A DNA stretch of 28,571 nt from an uncultured Anaerotruncus sp. GTDB taxonomy: Bacteria > Bacillota > Clostridia > Oscillospirales > CAG-272. This document shows positions 7,183 to 14,979 of the stretch, one piece after another. The position numbers and the translations under genes are program-made. The notes beneath the pieces were generated by a model. It was not told the origin of the DNA. It saw nothing but the letters and a program-made list of their open reading frames with translations, and ran no database searches. Location: positions 1 to 28,571 of the forward strand of contig CAJLZE010000026.1 in the NCBI GenBank assembly GCA_905210995.1, read 5' to 3'. Positions within the stretch are counted from its first letter, which is position 1. Each line of letters begins with the position of its first letter.

Positions 7183-8495
7183 CGCAAAGTTTCGGTTTGA
7201 TCAAACCGCCCTCCAGCGCTTATCGGCTCGATCGTGATCGGCGTTGCATCGGCAACAAAGATCACGGCGTCATACGCATTTTGCGGTGTGCGCATAACGC
7301 GATAGCTGCGCGGAATGATGTTCATGAGAAAGCTGTACGCTTCTCCCACAGAGCCCATCGGAATGTTATTTGCTATATGCTCCGCAAGCGGCGAATCCTC
7401 GGGCACGATCGAAAGATCAAGAAAGCTGACATCAAAGCCGCATTTTTTCGACGCCTTTGCAAGCGGGTCGCGGGAGTAAAACGTGTGCGCGATGCGCTCT
7501 CCGGTATACGGCTTCGGCAGGTTGCAGACCGACTTATAAAAATCCGTCCCGATGGCAAAATATCCGCTGCCGAGCCTTTCGGCAAGCAGACTGCCGAGCA
7601 CCGGAGTACCGGAGTTCGGGCACTGCATGATGTGGTTGTTGTGCCCCGAGATCATGATACGGCTGTTCCCGCGCGCCTGTTCCAGCTCCGCGATCCACAG
7701 TGTGTTTTCCGCCATCATGCGGTCACGCTGCTCGTTCAGTTCACCCACATCGTTTATATATTTGCCGAGCTCTATATTCTGGAGCAGCACGTCGGCATAA
7801 TGTCTCGCCTTCGACTCGTTTGCCGGCAGCTTTTCCATTATCGCACGGATCGTCTCCGCGCGCTCCGCGGATGTATACAGGTCCGAATAGGCATTCTTTT
7901 CACCGTCCCATATTTTTTCGAACCCGGATGTGTCGATATCCGCTTTTTTCAGTTCTTCGAGCAAATACCGATAACTGTATGCGTGCTGTTCCATGTCGAA
8001 GCCGTAAAAGCGGATGTCTTCCCCCTCCGCGGCGGAGGCATTGTAGCTGCGCATCCATTCCGCCAGACTTTCCATTTCGTCGGTGCGGTAGATGGCAAAG
8101 CCGGTGGCGGAGAGAGCCTCCGCAGCCGTGCCGTCGCCGCCGTGGATATAGCGATCGATTGCCTCGCACCCGCCGAAGTCACCCTCCAGCGCAAAAGCGC
8201 GGACGCCGTATTTTTCGGACAACACTCTGAACACATCGAGCCGCAATTGTTGAAATTCACGGTTCCCGTGCGTTGCCTCGCCCAGTGCAATGATCTGCGC
8301 ACCGTCGGGAACGGTGATATCGGAAACAGCAACTGCATATTTTGAAAATTCCTCTGTGTCGGCACATTCTCCCGTTCCGAAACCGCCGAAACGGGCGTAT
8401 GTCACCGCGGTCGCCGCTGCCGTGACCGCGATCACCGCAACGATGCCCAGCGCGATGACCGCCGCCGATATTTTACGATCCTTTTGTTTATGCAT
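7179..8495 (-). CDS. Erythromycin-esterase-family protein with N-terminal membrane anchor
   Basis: 438 residues. Residues 11-33 are a hydrophobic helix that could be an anchor or an uncleaved signal, so the enzyme domain is probably outside. The family motifs are present: ALGEATHGNREF with E73, H76 and E80, ALEGDF with E104, FYGFDMEQH near 163-171, the R-rich RDRMMAEN near 257-264, and ISGHNNHI with H285 and H288. In EreA/EreB the matching Glu and His residues carry out macrolide ring hydrolysis. Many family members of this type are not proven macrolide esterases, so the substrate is open. The ATG directly follows the acetyltransferase stop (TAAATG), and its own stop overlaps the response regulator start. 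It therefore sits in the middle of a tightly coupled resistance-like operon. Confidence 0.85.
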   Translation of the reverse strand: MHKQKDRKISAAVIALGIVAVIAVTAAATAVTYARFGGFGTGECADTEEFSKYAVAVSDITVPDGAQIIALGEATHGNREFQQLRLDVFRVLSEKYGVRAFALEGDFGGCEAIDRYIHGGDGTAAEALSATGFAIYRTDEMESLAEWMRSYNASAAEGEDIRFYGFDMEQHAYSYRYLLEELKKADIDTSGFEKIWDGEKNAYSDLYTSAERAETIRAIMEKLPANESKARHYADVLLQNIELGKYINDVGELNEQRDRMMAENTLWIAELEQARGNSRIMISGHNNHIMQCPNSGTPVLGSLLAERLGSGYFAIGTDFYKSVCNLPKPYTGERIAHTFYSRDPLAKASKKCGFDVSFLDLSIVPEDSPLAEHIANNIPMGSVGEAYSFLMNIIPRSYRVMRTPQNAYDAVIFVADATPITIEPISAGGRFDQTETLR

Positions 8496-9125
8496 TTATT
8501 CCGCACGCTCCAGTTCAGCAATATCTCCCGACTGAATGGCGGGGATATTGCGCTTTATTTTTTCATGATCCCAATCCCACCAGCGCAGCGTCTCCAGCTT
8601 ATCGACCGTTGCGTCGTCAAAGCGTCGGCGGATGGGCTTGGCGGGAACACCGCCGACTATGGTATACGGCGGCACATCCTTGGTAACGACTGCGCGGGTG
8701 CCTATTATCGCACCGTCGCCGACCGTCACGCCGGACATGATGACCGCCTCATATCCGATCCACACGTCGTTTCCGATCACCGTATCGCCCTTGTTGTCCC
8801 ACGCGTCGCGGATATTTTTCGCATCAAGCCCCCACTCGTCAAAGAAGATGGGAAAAGCGTAATCAGACAGCGACTTAAGCGAATGATTCCCGCTTGTGAA
8901 CAAAAATTTTGCTCCGCAGGCGATCGAGCAGAATTTGCCTATCATCAGCCTGTCGCCGTTAACGGGATAGTGATACAGAACATTGTTCTTTTCAAAATCG
9001 CACGGATCGTGCACAAAATCGTTGTAGATCGTGTAGTCGCCGACTTCGATGTTCGGGGTCGTGACCACATTCTTCAGGTAGACCGTCTGCTTGTCATGCG
9101 GACGCGGATATATCCTGTTTTTCAT
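8496..9125 (-). CDS. Vat/CatB-type xenobiotic O-acetyltransferase (left-handed beta-helix)
   Basis: A 209-residue hexapeptide-repeat acetyltransferase, the normal length for Vat and CatB enzymes. The start at 9125 has AAAGGAGCATTTCAGG before it and begins MKNRIYPRPHD; longer in-frame starts lack a site. Family landmarks are VLYHYPVNGDRLMIGKFCSI (about 49-68), the catalytic-type His at 81 in TSGNHSL, KGDTVIGNDVWIG (about 112-124), VTKDVPPYTIVGGVPAK (about 147-163) and the WWDW tail motif. Vat enzymes inactivate streptogramin A, and CatB enzymes inactivate chloramphenicol, using acetyl-CoA in the cytoplasm. Sequence alone does not decide which, if either. It overlaps the DUF998 gene by 32 bases and abuts the esterase-like gene. 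Confidence 0.88.
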   Translation of the reverse strand: MKNRIYPRPHDKQTVYLKNVVTTPNIEVGDYTIYNDFVHDPCDFEKNNVLYHYPVNGDRLMIGKFCSIACGAKFLFTSGNHSLKSLSDYAFPIFFDEWGLDAKNIRDAWDNKGDTVIGNDVWIGYEAVIMSGVTVGDGAIIGTRAVVTKDVPPYTIVGGVPAKPIRRRFDDATVDKLETLRWWDWDHEKIKRNIPAIQSGDIAELERAE

Positions 9126-9768
9126 CCTGAAATGCTCCTTTATTTGTTTTCGAGATAAAGAGGTGGATTCCGAGCGCCGCGTTGAATCCCGTTGCCGCAA
9201 ACACGCTGAAGCGCTCGACCACACCGAAATATGCAGCCGGAACTATCTTCATCCCCATCGCGCCGACGAGCATCATGCAGAGCGCAACGGCGGCGCAGAT
9301 GCCGTATGACCGGCAATCTCTGCCCTCCCTTTTTGCCCCCGCGATGATGATAACGGTCAGCGACACGATAGACAGCAGCACCACCAAAGCCGTAACGACC
9401 ATGTGCATAACGTCCTGAAACGCGCCGGCATAACCGCTGTCGGAGAGCGGGAACATACGGTAGCCGACTGCCGAGATCCACTCCATGACGGCAAAAAGAT
9501 AGATCCCCGCGCGCAGCAGCTTTGTTTTCTGCCCCCGGATGCCGATGCATACGACCGTTGCGCACACGACCTCGCATACATTATAGAGCGCGCTGAGCTG
9601 ATTCCACAGTGCCAACGACGGAGCGTTTGCGGCGCTGAGGTCGCTGACCGCCTGCGCCATCCGATCATAACCCGGGTAAGCAAGCGGAGCAAACACCACC
9701 GCCGACGCATACGAAAGAAAGCTGACTATGCCGAGCAGCCCCAGCTTTTGCACCAACGTTTTTTTCAT
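9094..9768 (-). CDS. DUF998-family membrane protein
   Basis: 224 residues with six predicted helices (about 10-32, 52-75, 84-103, 117-140, 154-174 and 183-205). The family signature is visible in APLAYPGYDRMAQAVSDLSA near 27-46 and in the MFPLSDSGYAGAFQDVMHMV segment near 109-128. DUF998 proteins are polytopic membrane proteins of unknown function, often found beside TetR regulators. The start overlaps the TetR stop as ATGA, so the pair is translationally coupled. Its last 32 bases contain the ribosome site for the acetyltransferase. Confidence 0.88.
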   Translation of the reverse strand: MKKTLVQKLGLLGIVSFLSYASAVVFAPLAYPGYDRMAQAVSDLSAANAPSLALWNQLSALYNVCEVVCATVVCIGIRGQKTKLLRAGIYLFAVMEWISAVGYRMFPLSDSGYAGAFQDVMHMVVTALVVLLSIVSLTVIIIAGAKREGRDCRSYGICAAVALCMMLVGAMGMKIVPAAYFGVVERFSVFAATGFNAALGIHLFISKTNKGAFQDEKQDISASA

Positions 9769-10418
9769 TTGTTTTTTCCTCCCATCATACCGTCGCCGTG
9801 GACCATGCCGAAAAACAGCCGCACATGGTCTCTGAGTTTTTCAAGGCATTCGCCCTCCTTTTCGGGCTGCCTGTCGCACACGCCGATAAGCGTCATGACC
9901 GGCGCGACATACATCATGGCAATGGCATCGGCATCCGCCGCGTAGGCGCGTATCTCGCCCGACGCGATAAGCGCGCGGAATATACCCGCATGATATGCGA
10001 TAAGGCGGTCAACATAACGTGCCGTGTAAAGCTCCGCAAGCTGCGGAGAGCGGAACTGCTCGATCGTCATCATCCGGCGAAAGCGGCAGATAGTCACGTT
10101 ATGCAGGGAATATTCGAATATCTGCTTCAGTTTTTCAAAAAGAACGTCGGCGGTTATCTCCGTAAACGCGGGAACATCCCGCGCGGAATCCTGCACATGG
10201 ATGTTTATCTTCCCCGTGTCTGCCTCATATCGCGCCGCTGCGGAATCCACTATCGCACCGAATATCGCCTGCTTGCTCGGATAGTGGTTATAAAGCGACG
10301 GCGCCCTGATCCCGACAGCCTCGGCTATCTCACCTACGCTGACCGAATCATACCCGCGCTCCGCAAACAGCTCAAGCGCTTTTTCGATTATTTTCTGCTT
10401 TGTATCTTCCTGCTTCAT
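9765..10418 (-). CDS. TetR/AcrR-family regulator heading the resistance-like operon
   Basis: 217 residues. The N-terminal helix-turn-helix covers about residues 10-55 (SVSVGEIAEAVGIRAPSLYNHYPSK). The C-terminal ligand domain contains RRMMTIEQFRSPQLAELYT, a segment closely echoed in the other two TetR proteins of this window, so the three are paralogues. The ATG at 10418 follows GAGGAG. The promoter immediately upstream carries a palindrome over the start of transcription, which indicates autorepression and control of the eight genes behind it. Loss of repression by a ligand, possibly an antibiotic, is the likely signal (inference). Confidence 0.93.
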   Translation of the reverse strand: MKQEDTKQKIIEKALELFAERGYDSVSVGEIAEAVGIRAPSLYNHYPSKQAIFGAIVDSAAARYEADTGKINIHVQDSARDVPAFTEITADVLFEKLKQIFEYSLHNVTICRFRRMMTIEQFRSPQLAELYTARYVDRLIAYHAGIFRALIASGEIRAYAADADAIAMMYVAPVMTLIGVCDRQPEKEGECLEKLRDHVRLFFGMVHGDGMMGGKNK

Positions 10419-10431
10419 GGTGTCTCCTCGC

Positions 10432-10481
10432 TAACTAATGTTCGTTAGTTATATTATAGACCTGTCCCATGCAAATGTCAA
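10432..10481 (-). promoter_or_regulatory. Consensus promoter with TetR operator, drives the nine-gene operon
   Basis: Minus strand TTGACA (10476-10481), 17-base spacer and TATAAT (10453-10458), a perfect sigma-A match. The inverted repeat TAACTAA / TTAGTTA with a 6-base centre (10432-10451) covers the expected start of transcription, just before the GAGGAG site of the TetR gene. Confidence 0.85.
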
Positions 10482-10566
10482 GTATAAATACGGACGAATT
10501 TTTTGCCTGCACCGGCGCAACGGTCAAAAACGCACAGCTCCGTCACGGCATCCCCTGCGTTCCGGC

Positions 10567-11033
10567 TCAGAACCTCGGCAGCCCTCCCGCAAATCGCTTT
10601 GCCTTTTCCGTGAGCGGTCCTTTTGCCCCATGGTAAAGGCAATGTCGCTGCTGCGGATGGAGAGCAGCGGCATTCCGGGTGAAAGCTGCAAAAACGCCAT
10701 CATCTCACCCGTAAGTCTGATCTCGCCCGTCTCGGAGATCGGCAGCCAACAGTAGGCACGCCCCTTGTACGGTATAAAGTCGCCCGCGGGAACCGTGTGA
10801 TCCGCAAGCCCCCGCGTTTCCGCCAGAATATGCCCGAGCTTTGACGGCAAAAGCAGCCCGCGCCGCGTCACGCAAAATCCGCCCGTGCTCCTGCTTCCGG
10901 TAAACAGATATACACTGCCCTCCGAGGCAATGCGGTATTCCTCCACCGCCTGCGGCGGAAACCGCACGAGCCCTTCGGGGCGTATGACCGATTCGCCGAA
11001 AATAAATTTTCCGCCCTTGTTCATCTGCGGCAT
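10567..11033 (-). CDS. AbrB/SpoVT-like small protein paired with TetR, probable one-base frameshift near the C-terminus
   Basis: The first about 135 residues read cleanly (NKGGKFIFGESVIRPEGLVR, GSVYLFTGSRSTGGFCVTRRG, PSKLGHILAET, LLSIRSSDIAFTMG). As I recall, this matches a conserved clostridial and archaeal family encoded beside TetR regulators, with a swapped-hairpin AbrB-like look; the function is unknown. As given, the frame continues to a stop at 10524 with an odd Arg-rich tail. One extra G in the run at 10626-10629 gives MGAKGPLTEKAKRF and a stop at 10567-10569, for a 155-residue protein that fits the family better. The start at 11033 uses GGAGAG overlapping the TetR stop, 9 bases away; a second Met three codons on is possible. 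It forms a two-gene unit with the TetR gene before it. Confidence 0.7.
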
Positions 11034-11042
11034 GTGCGCCGC

Positions 11043-11678
11043 TCACTCTCCGATAGCGTTTTTGGCTGCATCCCCGCGCTGCTCCATACGGGAGATAAAG
11101 CGGTCGATGTGGCTGCCGAGCAGCGCATACACCGCCTCCTTGTCCTCCGCACCGTCGTAAACGCTGTATAAAAGATACATCGGACCGTAAAATTCAAGTG
11201 CCAACTGCATGGCGTCGGCATCCGAGACGGTCATTTTGCGAAAGATCGCCGCCATGTATTCCACAGGACCCGAGGCAAGATAGTTCTGATACAGCCGCGC
11301 CATCTCCGCGTCGCGGTACTGCTCGACCGTCAGCATCCTGCGAAACTGCGACGGGAACTCCTCCTCCGTCCAGTGGCGGAACTGCGCAATGCTGTACGCG
11401 CGTATCTTTTCGACCGGCGTGTTCATATACGCTTCGGCAAAACCGTCCGGCTCCGCTTCGGGCATTTCGTATTCCGCTGCGCGCTCATAATCCATGTCGC
11501 TCATGCGTTTGAGGATGCTGTCAAATATCTCGCGCTTGCTCCCGTAATGCTTGTAGAGCGCCGGCTTGGTGATGCCGAGCTGCGCCGCGATATCGCTCAT
11601 GGAAGTGCCGGGGTACCCGTTCTGCGAGAACAGGCGCAGGGCGACCTCCGAAATTTTCGTTTTTGTTTCTCCGATCAT
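11043..11678 (-). CDS. TetR/AcrR-family regulator
   Basis: 211 residues. The start is the ATG at 11678 with GGAGGAAATT before it; longer in-frame starts would run through the promoter. The helix-turn-helix is near residues 27-53 (TSMSDIAAQLGITKPALYKHYGSK). The C-terminal domain carries RRMLTVEQYRDAEMARLYQ, shared with the two other TetR proteins here. The downstream AbrB-like gene begins ten bases after its stop. A very long palindrome covers its promoter, so strong autorepression is expected. Confidence 0.93.
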   Translation of the reverse strand: MIGETKTKISEVALRLFSQNGYPGTSMSDIAAQLGITKPALYKHYGSKREIFDSILKRMSDMDYERAAEYEMPEAEPDGFAEAYMNTPVEKIRAYSIAQFRHWTEEEFPSQFRRMLTVEQYRDAEMARLYQNYLASGPVEYMAAIFRKMTVSDADAMQLALEFYGPMYLLYSVYDGAEDKEAVYALLGSHIDRFISRMEQRGDAAKNAIGE

Positions 11679-11698
11679 AATTTCCTCCGAAAAAAGCA

Positions 11699-11747
11699 GT
11701 GACCGTGCGGTAACTAATATTATAGTTACCGCACAGTCACGTGTCAA
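11699..11747 (-). promoter_or_regulatory. Consensus promoter embedded in a 42-base TetR palindrome
   Basis: Minus strand TTGACA (11742-11747), 17-base spacer, TATAAT (11719-11724). The region 11699-11740 is an inverted repeat with two 18-base arms (GTGACCGTGCGGTAACTA and its complement, one mismatch) around ATATTA. The -10 box lies in the centre, so bound repressor would block RNA polymerase fully. Confidence 0.85.
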
Positions 11748-11821
11748 TACCTTTTTTGATTTTATCCTATATTTTTTGAGAAAACCGCTGCGCTTATGCC
11801 CGCAACGTCATCCGACGCATT

Positions 11822-12373
11822 TCAAAACTCATCCGACTTATTTTTGACCAGCACCTCATCATAAAGATCATAATAACTGTTATACGGCTCGGCATCGGAA
11901 TAATCGGCAAGTCCGTGACTTACGGCAAATTCTATATCCTGCTTGTTGGCATGAATTATGCCTTGGATATTCTCGTGACCGACCGAATATGCCCAGCACT
12001 GATTACCTATGAAGAATGACAGATCCTCCGGATATGACGGACGAGACCATGCACTTAAATGATCCACTTCTTTAAGGATCTCCTTTGCGGCGGGATTGGT
12101 GCAATAAAACACAATCTTGTATGTGGAATTAGGGCAATACGTTCTCGGCGTACCTGCCCAACTTGGGTTTGTACGACTTTTAACTTTAAAAGCATTTAAT
12201 GCATTTTTAAAATGCTTTTGTGCAGCCGTATACCCTTTACCGTAGTAATTAACGTAAACCAACATAAAATAGTCCGCACGGGAAAAAGCATAGTCTAAAA
12301 AATCATAATACACCTGTCCGCGGCAATAGTCGGTTTTTAAATTGTTGTTTTTGAAAAATATCATCTTATCCAT
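11822..12373 (-). CDS. Conserved hypothetical protein, unknown function
   Basis: 183 residues, soluble, with no signal or membrane helix. The start at 12373 (MDKMIFFKNNN) is chosen because AAAGGTG precedes it and a good promoter lies about 50 bases upstream; the in-frame stretch further up (to 12574) looks non-coding. It is rich in Tyr and other aromatic residues (VYYDFLDYAFSRADYFMLVYVNYYGKG) and has conserved-looking phrases (NPSWAGTPRTYCPN, YKIVFYCTNPAAKEILKEV, PEDLSFFIGNQCWAYSVGHE). I recall similar unnamed proteins in other Clostridia, but no function. It stands alone between transcription units. Confidence 0.7.
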   Translation of the reverse strand: MDKMIFFKNNNLKTDYCRGQVYYDFLDYAFSRADYFMLVYVNYYGKGYTAAQKHFKNALNAFKVKSRTNPSWAGTPRTYCPNSTYKIVFYCTNPAAKEILKEVDHLSAWSRPSYPEDLSFFIGNQCWAYSVGHENIQGIIHANKQDIEFAVSHGLADYSDAEPYNSYYDLYDEVLVKNKSDEF

Positions 12374-12430
12374 TTTATACACCTTTGCGGTCGGTAAAGC
12401 CGAATGTGACCGTTTATGCACCGCGCCTGC

Positions 12431-12459
12431 ATCATACCGGATATCTTTTTTAGTGTCAG
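12431..12459 (-). promoter_or_regulatory. Promoter of the conserved hypothetical gene
   Basis: Minus strand CTGACA, 17-base spacer, TATGAT. Transcription would start about 50 bases before the ATG at 12373. Confidence 0.6.
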
Positions 12460-12595
12460 GCTTTTTCGTCAATAAAACATTCCCCCGTCGCTGTGCATAC
12501 GGCATGGCGGCGGGGGTGCAAACTTCTTTAGGGAAAAAGAAAGTATTGCTTCGGTATTCGGCGGTATGTCGCATCGGAATAAAATGCCGCCTTAC

Positions 12596-12643
12596 TATAC
12601 ATAACGGACAAAATCGGGAAATGTGACACCGATCCGCGATTTT
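12596..12643 (-). repeat. Degenerate copy of a terminator-like repeat
   Basis: A weak hairpin (AAAATCG at 12610-12616, CGATTTT at 12637-12643) with an inner GTGTCAC core. It aligns by eye, including the flanking ATAACGG, with the strong terminator at 15956-15991, so the two look like copies of one element. This copy has lost most of its stem. Confidence 0.4.
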
Positions 12644-12694
12644 TTCAAAATAATTTTTAGACTTTCACTGCCGTTTGGGCGGCAGAAGCGTTTT

Positions 12695-12886
12695 TTATGC
12701 CTCGGCGGGCTGAGTATCCGCTATGCGCTCGGCATACACATCCACCTACGCACCGAGCCCGATAAAGTTAATCTTTTTGAACGCCCCGGCAGACAGGGCA
12801 TAAAGCAGATGCGCCCCCTCATGGACGATATAATAAGCGACTACCGCCGCCAGAATGCCTATGTATTGACGTACTCTTTTTGACAT
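12695..12886 (-). pseudogene. Remnant of a membrane metalloprotease-like (HExxH) protein
   Basis: An ATG at 12886 after AAAGGA opens a frame reading MSKRVRQYIGILAAVVAYYI, then VHEGAHLLYALSAGAFKKIN, which contains HEGAH, an HExxH zinc motif inside a membrane helix. A TAG at 12746-12748 interrupts it after 46 residues. The same frame continues with VDVYAERIADTQPAEA and ends at 12695. From memory, intact clostridial proteins of this kind have Gln at the stop position and continue with more helices, resembling site-2-protease-like (M50) folds. Here the rest is missing. So there is a nonsense change plus a 3' deletion, which looks like real decay. It lies behind the TetR-GNAT-membrane protein unit; the 156 bases before it hold only a small hairpin (GCCGAG/CTCGGC). 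Confidence 0.6.
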
Positions 12887-13042
12887 AAAAAATTTCCTTT
12901 TATATTGTGATAATCATACTTTCCGATCGCTCGCGCCGAGACACGCCTCGGCTTTCGTTATCATTGCTTTTTATCTTCGCACGGCTTTTTCGGAACGCTC
13001 CTTCCAACGGCGCTGCCGCTATGATAAAATCAAAAACCGTAT

Positions 13043-13641
13043 TTATGATATATCCTCCCTGTTTTCGTTTCGCGGTAGTTGACGGCAGGTCTTTGCAAAG
13101 AAAATGAAATAGACCAGAAAACCGTCGATGATAATATCGTAAATGCGCAACCGATCGAACAATAAAACGCCCGACGCGACCGAAACGAGCACTATTCCCG
13201 TCCCGATGACCTTTGGGATAACGCCGCGCCGTTTCGTTATATGCGTCAAACACGCCATAAGCGGCGAAAGCAGGGCAAATACCGTCCAACCGATGATAAA
13301 CGACCACCCGTATACTCCGTGTGTGAGCATTGCCGCCGCGTAATACGTGAACAGCATTCCTAGACAGAACGGCAGAATGTTCAGCGCGGCGTCTTTCATC
13401 GTCGGGCTGTATATCGCTATCAGCGTTCCGAGCAGGATCCATACCGACACTGTGAGAATATCTCGCCGAGCGTCGGGCAGAAAATATCGAACAGCCGCGC
13501 CGCCGCACCGAGCAAGAGCCCGCACGCAAGCATGGAAAGCGGGCAAAGCAGCCCGCGCCTTTTTATCGTCCTGTCCTCAGGCGCGGCGGGGCGTGACCGC
13601 ACGTCACTGCCGTATGTCGCCGAATGTACATTCTTTTTCAT
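13043..13641 (-). CDS. Polytopic membrane protein, unknown function, apparent one-base frameshift
   Basis: The first frame (from ATG 13641, site GGGAG) gives MKKNVHSATYG, then a helix (LLCPLSMLACGLLLGAAARLF) and reads to ...LGEIFSQ. Near 13447-13454 the reading jumps to the next frame, SVWILLGTLIAIYSP, and continues through five more helices to a stop at 13043. One added base (CAG then ATG-like) gives a continuous 199-residue protein that fits a clostridial membrane family I recall by its LFDI...IFSQ..IWILLGTLI pattern; no function is known. It follows the GNAT gene by 110 bases. That gap holds a palindrome like the TetR operator of the unit, so it may belong to the same regulon. Confidence 0.7.
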
Positions 13642-13670
13642 GTAATGATCTCCCGTCGATCTTACGCCTA

Positions 13671-13686
13671 ACTACCGATAGGTAGT
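13671..13686. promoter_or_regulatory. Palindrome resembling the operator of the third TetR
   Basis: ACTACC-GATA-GGTAGT, perfect 6-base arms, 30 bases before the membrane protein start. The half-sites resemble ACCTACC-TAAC-GGTCGGT at 14985-15002. No good promoter is visible here, so it may act as a secondary binding site or roadblock. Confidence 0.4.
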
Positions 13687-13750
13687 CGGAAGCGTGCAGT
13701 ATATTGCGGTCGTGCCGCGCTGCGGTACGGACCGCGATCCACGTGTCGGC

Positions 13751-14275
13751 TCATTTCAGCTTTCTGCCCATTTCTATCCTTACCTCATGCCGTCCGGGGT
13801 CGTTGTTGGAGTAAGAATACAGGTCAAAGCCGATCATTTCAAACCCGTTCTTTTTATAAAACGCGATCGCCTTTTCGTTGCACGACTGCGTTTCAAGAAC
13901 TATCATTCGCGCGCCTGCGGAGCGCGCTTCATTTATTATGACTTCCATCAGAGCGGTACCGACTCCGGCGCCGCGCCTTGACGCGTCGAATACGCAGATG
14001 TTGCTTATGCGAAAGCGGCTGTTCCAGCTTTCGGGCGAGCCCTCAACATACCCGAGCAGTTCTTCTCCGCAAAATGCACCGAATGCCACCGGAGCCTCGA
14101 GCCACTCGCCGAAAAATTCATCGTCAAACGATTTTTCGACTGCCGCACTCAAGGCTGTATAGCTTATCCGAAAGCCGTCCGCCGTCGCACGGATATCGTA
14201 ATAACCGGACGTTCTGTATCTGGCGGTAAATTTGCGCCCGGCATATTTTTCTCTGTCAAGCGGTCTTATTTCCAT
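13751..14275 (-). CDS. GNAT-family N-acetyltransferase (streptothricin-acetyltransferase-like)
   Basis: 174 residues. The start at 14275 has GGAGG 7 bases before it. The GNAT core is at the C-terminal half: GEELLGYVEGSPESWNSRFRI (motif D), NICVFDASRRGAGVGTALM with the acetyl-CoA loop R-x-x-G-x-G-x-A near residues 100-107, then IVLETQSCNEKAIAFYKKNGF. The LETQ..N..A..FY pattern and total length resemble SatA-type streptothricin acetyltransferases, but the acceptor is not known. It lies 31 bases after the third TetR gene and is surely co-transcribed. Confidence 0.85.
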   Translation of the reverse strand: MEIRPLDREKYAGRKFTARYRTSGYYDIRATADGFRISYTALSAAVEKSFDDEFFGEWLEAPVAFGAFCGEELLGYVEGSPESWNSRFRISNICVFDASRRGAGVGTALMEVIINEARSAGARMIVLETQSCNEKAIAFYKKNGFEMIGFDLYSYSNNDPGRHEVRIEMGRKLK

Positions 14276-14306
14276 AACGTGCCTCCGTTCTTCCGACCGC
14301 ACGCGC

Positions 14307-14936
14307 TCAATCATGCGCACCCGCACCGTATATTGCGAAAAATTGCCGTATATGCCGCTCGATCAATCCCATGATCTCCTCCTCGCGCGCCGGTTCACGG
14401 TCGCATAGGTTTATCCAGACCGAAACCGGAAGGCACAACTGCGCCGCCATTATCTCCTGGTCGCCCCCTCCGAGCTTTCCGCGACCGACAAGGAACCCGA
14501 CGAGCCCCGTAAAATACCGCATTACATCTGTATAGTTCTGCTGTGTCTGTAACTCGCTCAGCTCGGGATTTCTGAACTGCTCGATCGTCAGCATCCTGCG
14601 CGAACGGCTTATCTGCGGGTCGTGCAGGATATATCGCACCTGTCCCAGGACCATCCGCACGGCGGTATCCGGCGTGATATCACGCATGCCGGACGTAAAT
14701 GCGGGGTCATCCCAATCCGCACGCGAAAATATGGAACGCTCACGGTACCGCACCAACCCACCGCGCACCAGCTCGTCAAGTATCTCCTGCTTGCTTGCAA
14801 AATGACTGTAAAGCGACGCCTTGCGGATGCCGACAGCCGCGGCGATCTGCGCGACCGAGGTCGCCTCATATCCCTGAGTCGAAAACAACTCAAGCGCCGC
14901 GTCCAGTATTTCCTGTTTTGTATTTCCCTTTTCCAT
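14307..14936 (-). CDS. TetR/AcrR-family regulator
   Basis: 209 residues, ATG at 14936 with GGAGG seven bases before. The helix-turn-helix is near residues 26-52 (TSVAQIAAAVGIRKASLYSHFASK). The ligand domain shares RRMLTIEQFRNPELSELQT with the two other TetR proteins in this window. The gene leads a unit with the GNAT enzyme and probably the membrane protein behind it. An operator-like palindrome lies between its own -35 and -10 boxes. Confidence 0.93.
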   Translation of the reverse strand: MEKGNTKQEILDAALELFSTQGYEATSVAQIAAAVGIRKASLYSHFASKQEILDELVRGGLVRYRERSIFSRADWDDPAFTSGMRDITPDTAVRMVLGQVRYILHDPQISRSRRMLTIEQFRNPELSELQTQQNYTDVMRYFTGLVGFLVGRGKLGGGDQEIMAAQLCLPVSVWINLCDREPAREEEIMGLIERHIRQFFAIYGAGAHD

Positions 14937-14979
14937 AGCACGACCTCCGGATACTTTATTGAGCGCTGCTCATACATAT

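Noticed and set aside
7197..8345. Plus-strand open frame of 382 codons
   Set aside because: Antisense shadow of the erythromycin-esterase-like gene, which has clear motifs and coupling to its neighbours.
12374..12574. Longer start for the 183-residue hypothetical protein
   Set aside because: The extension would cross a good promoter (12431-12459) and has no ribosome site or conserved look.
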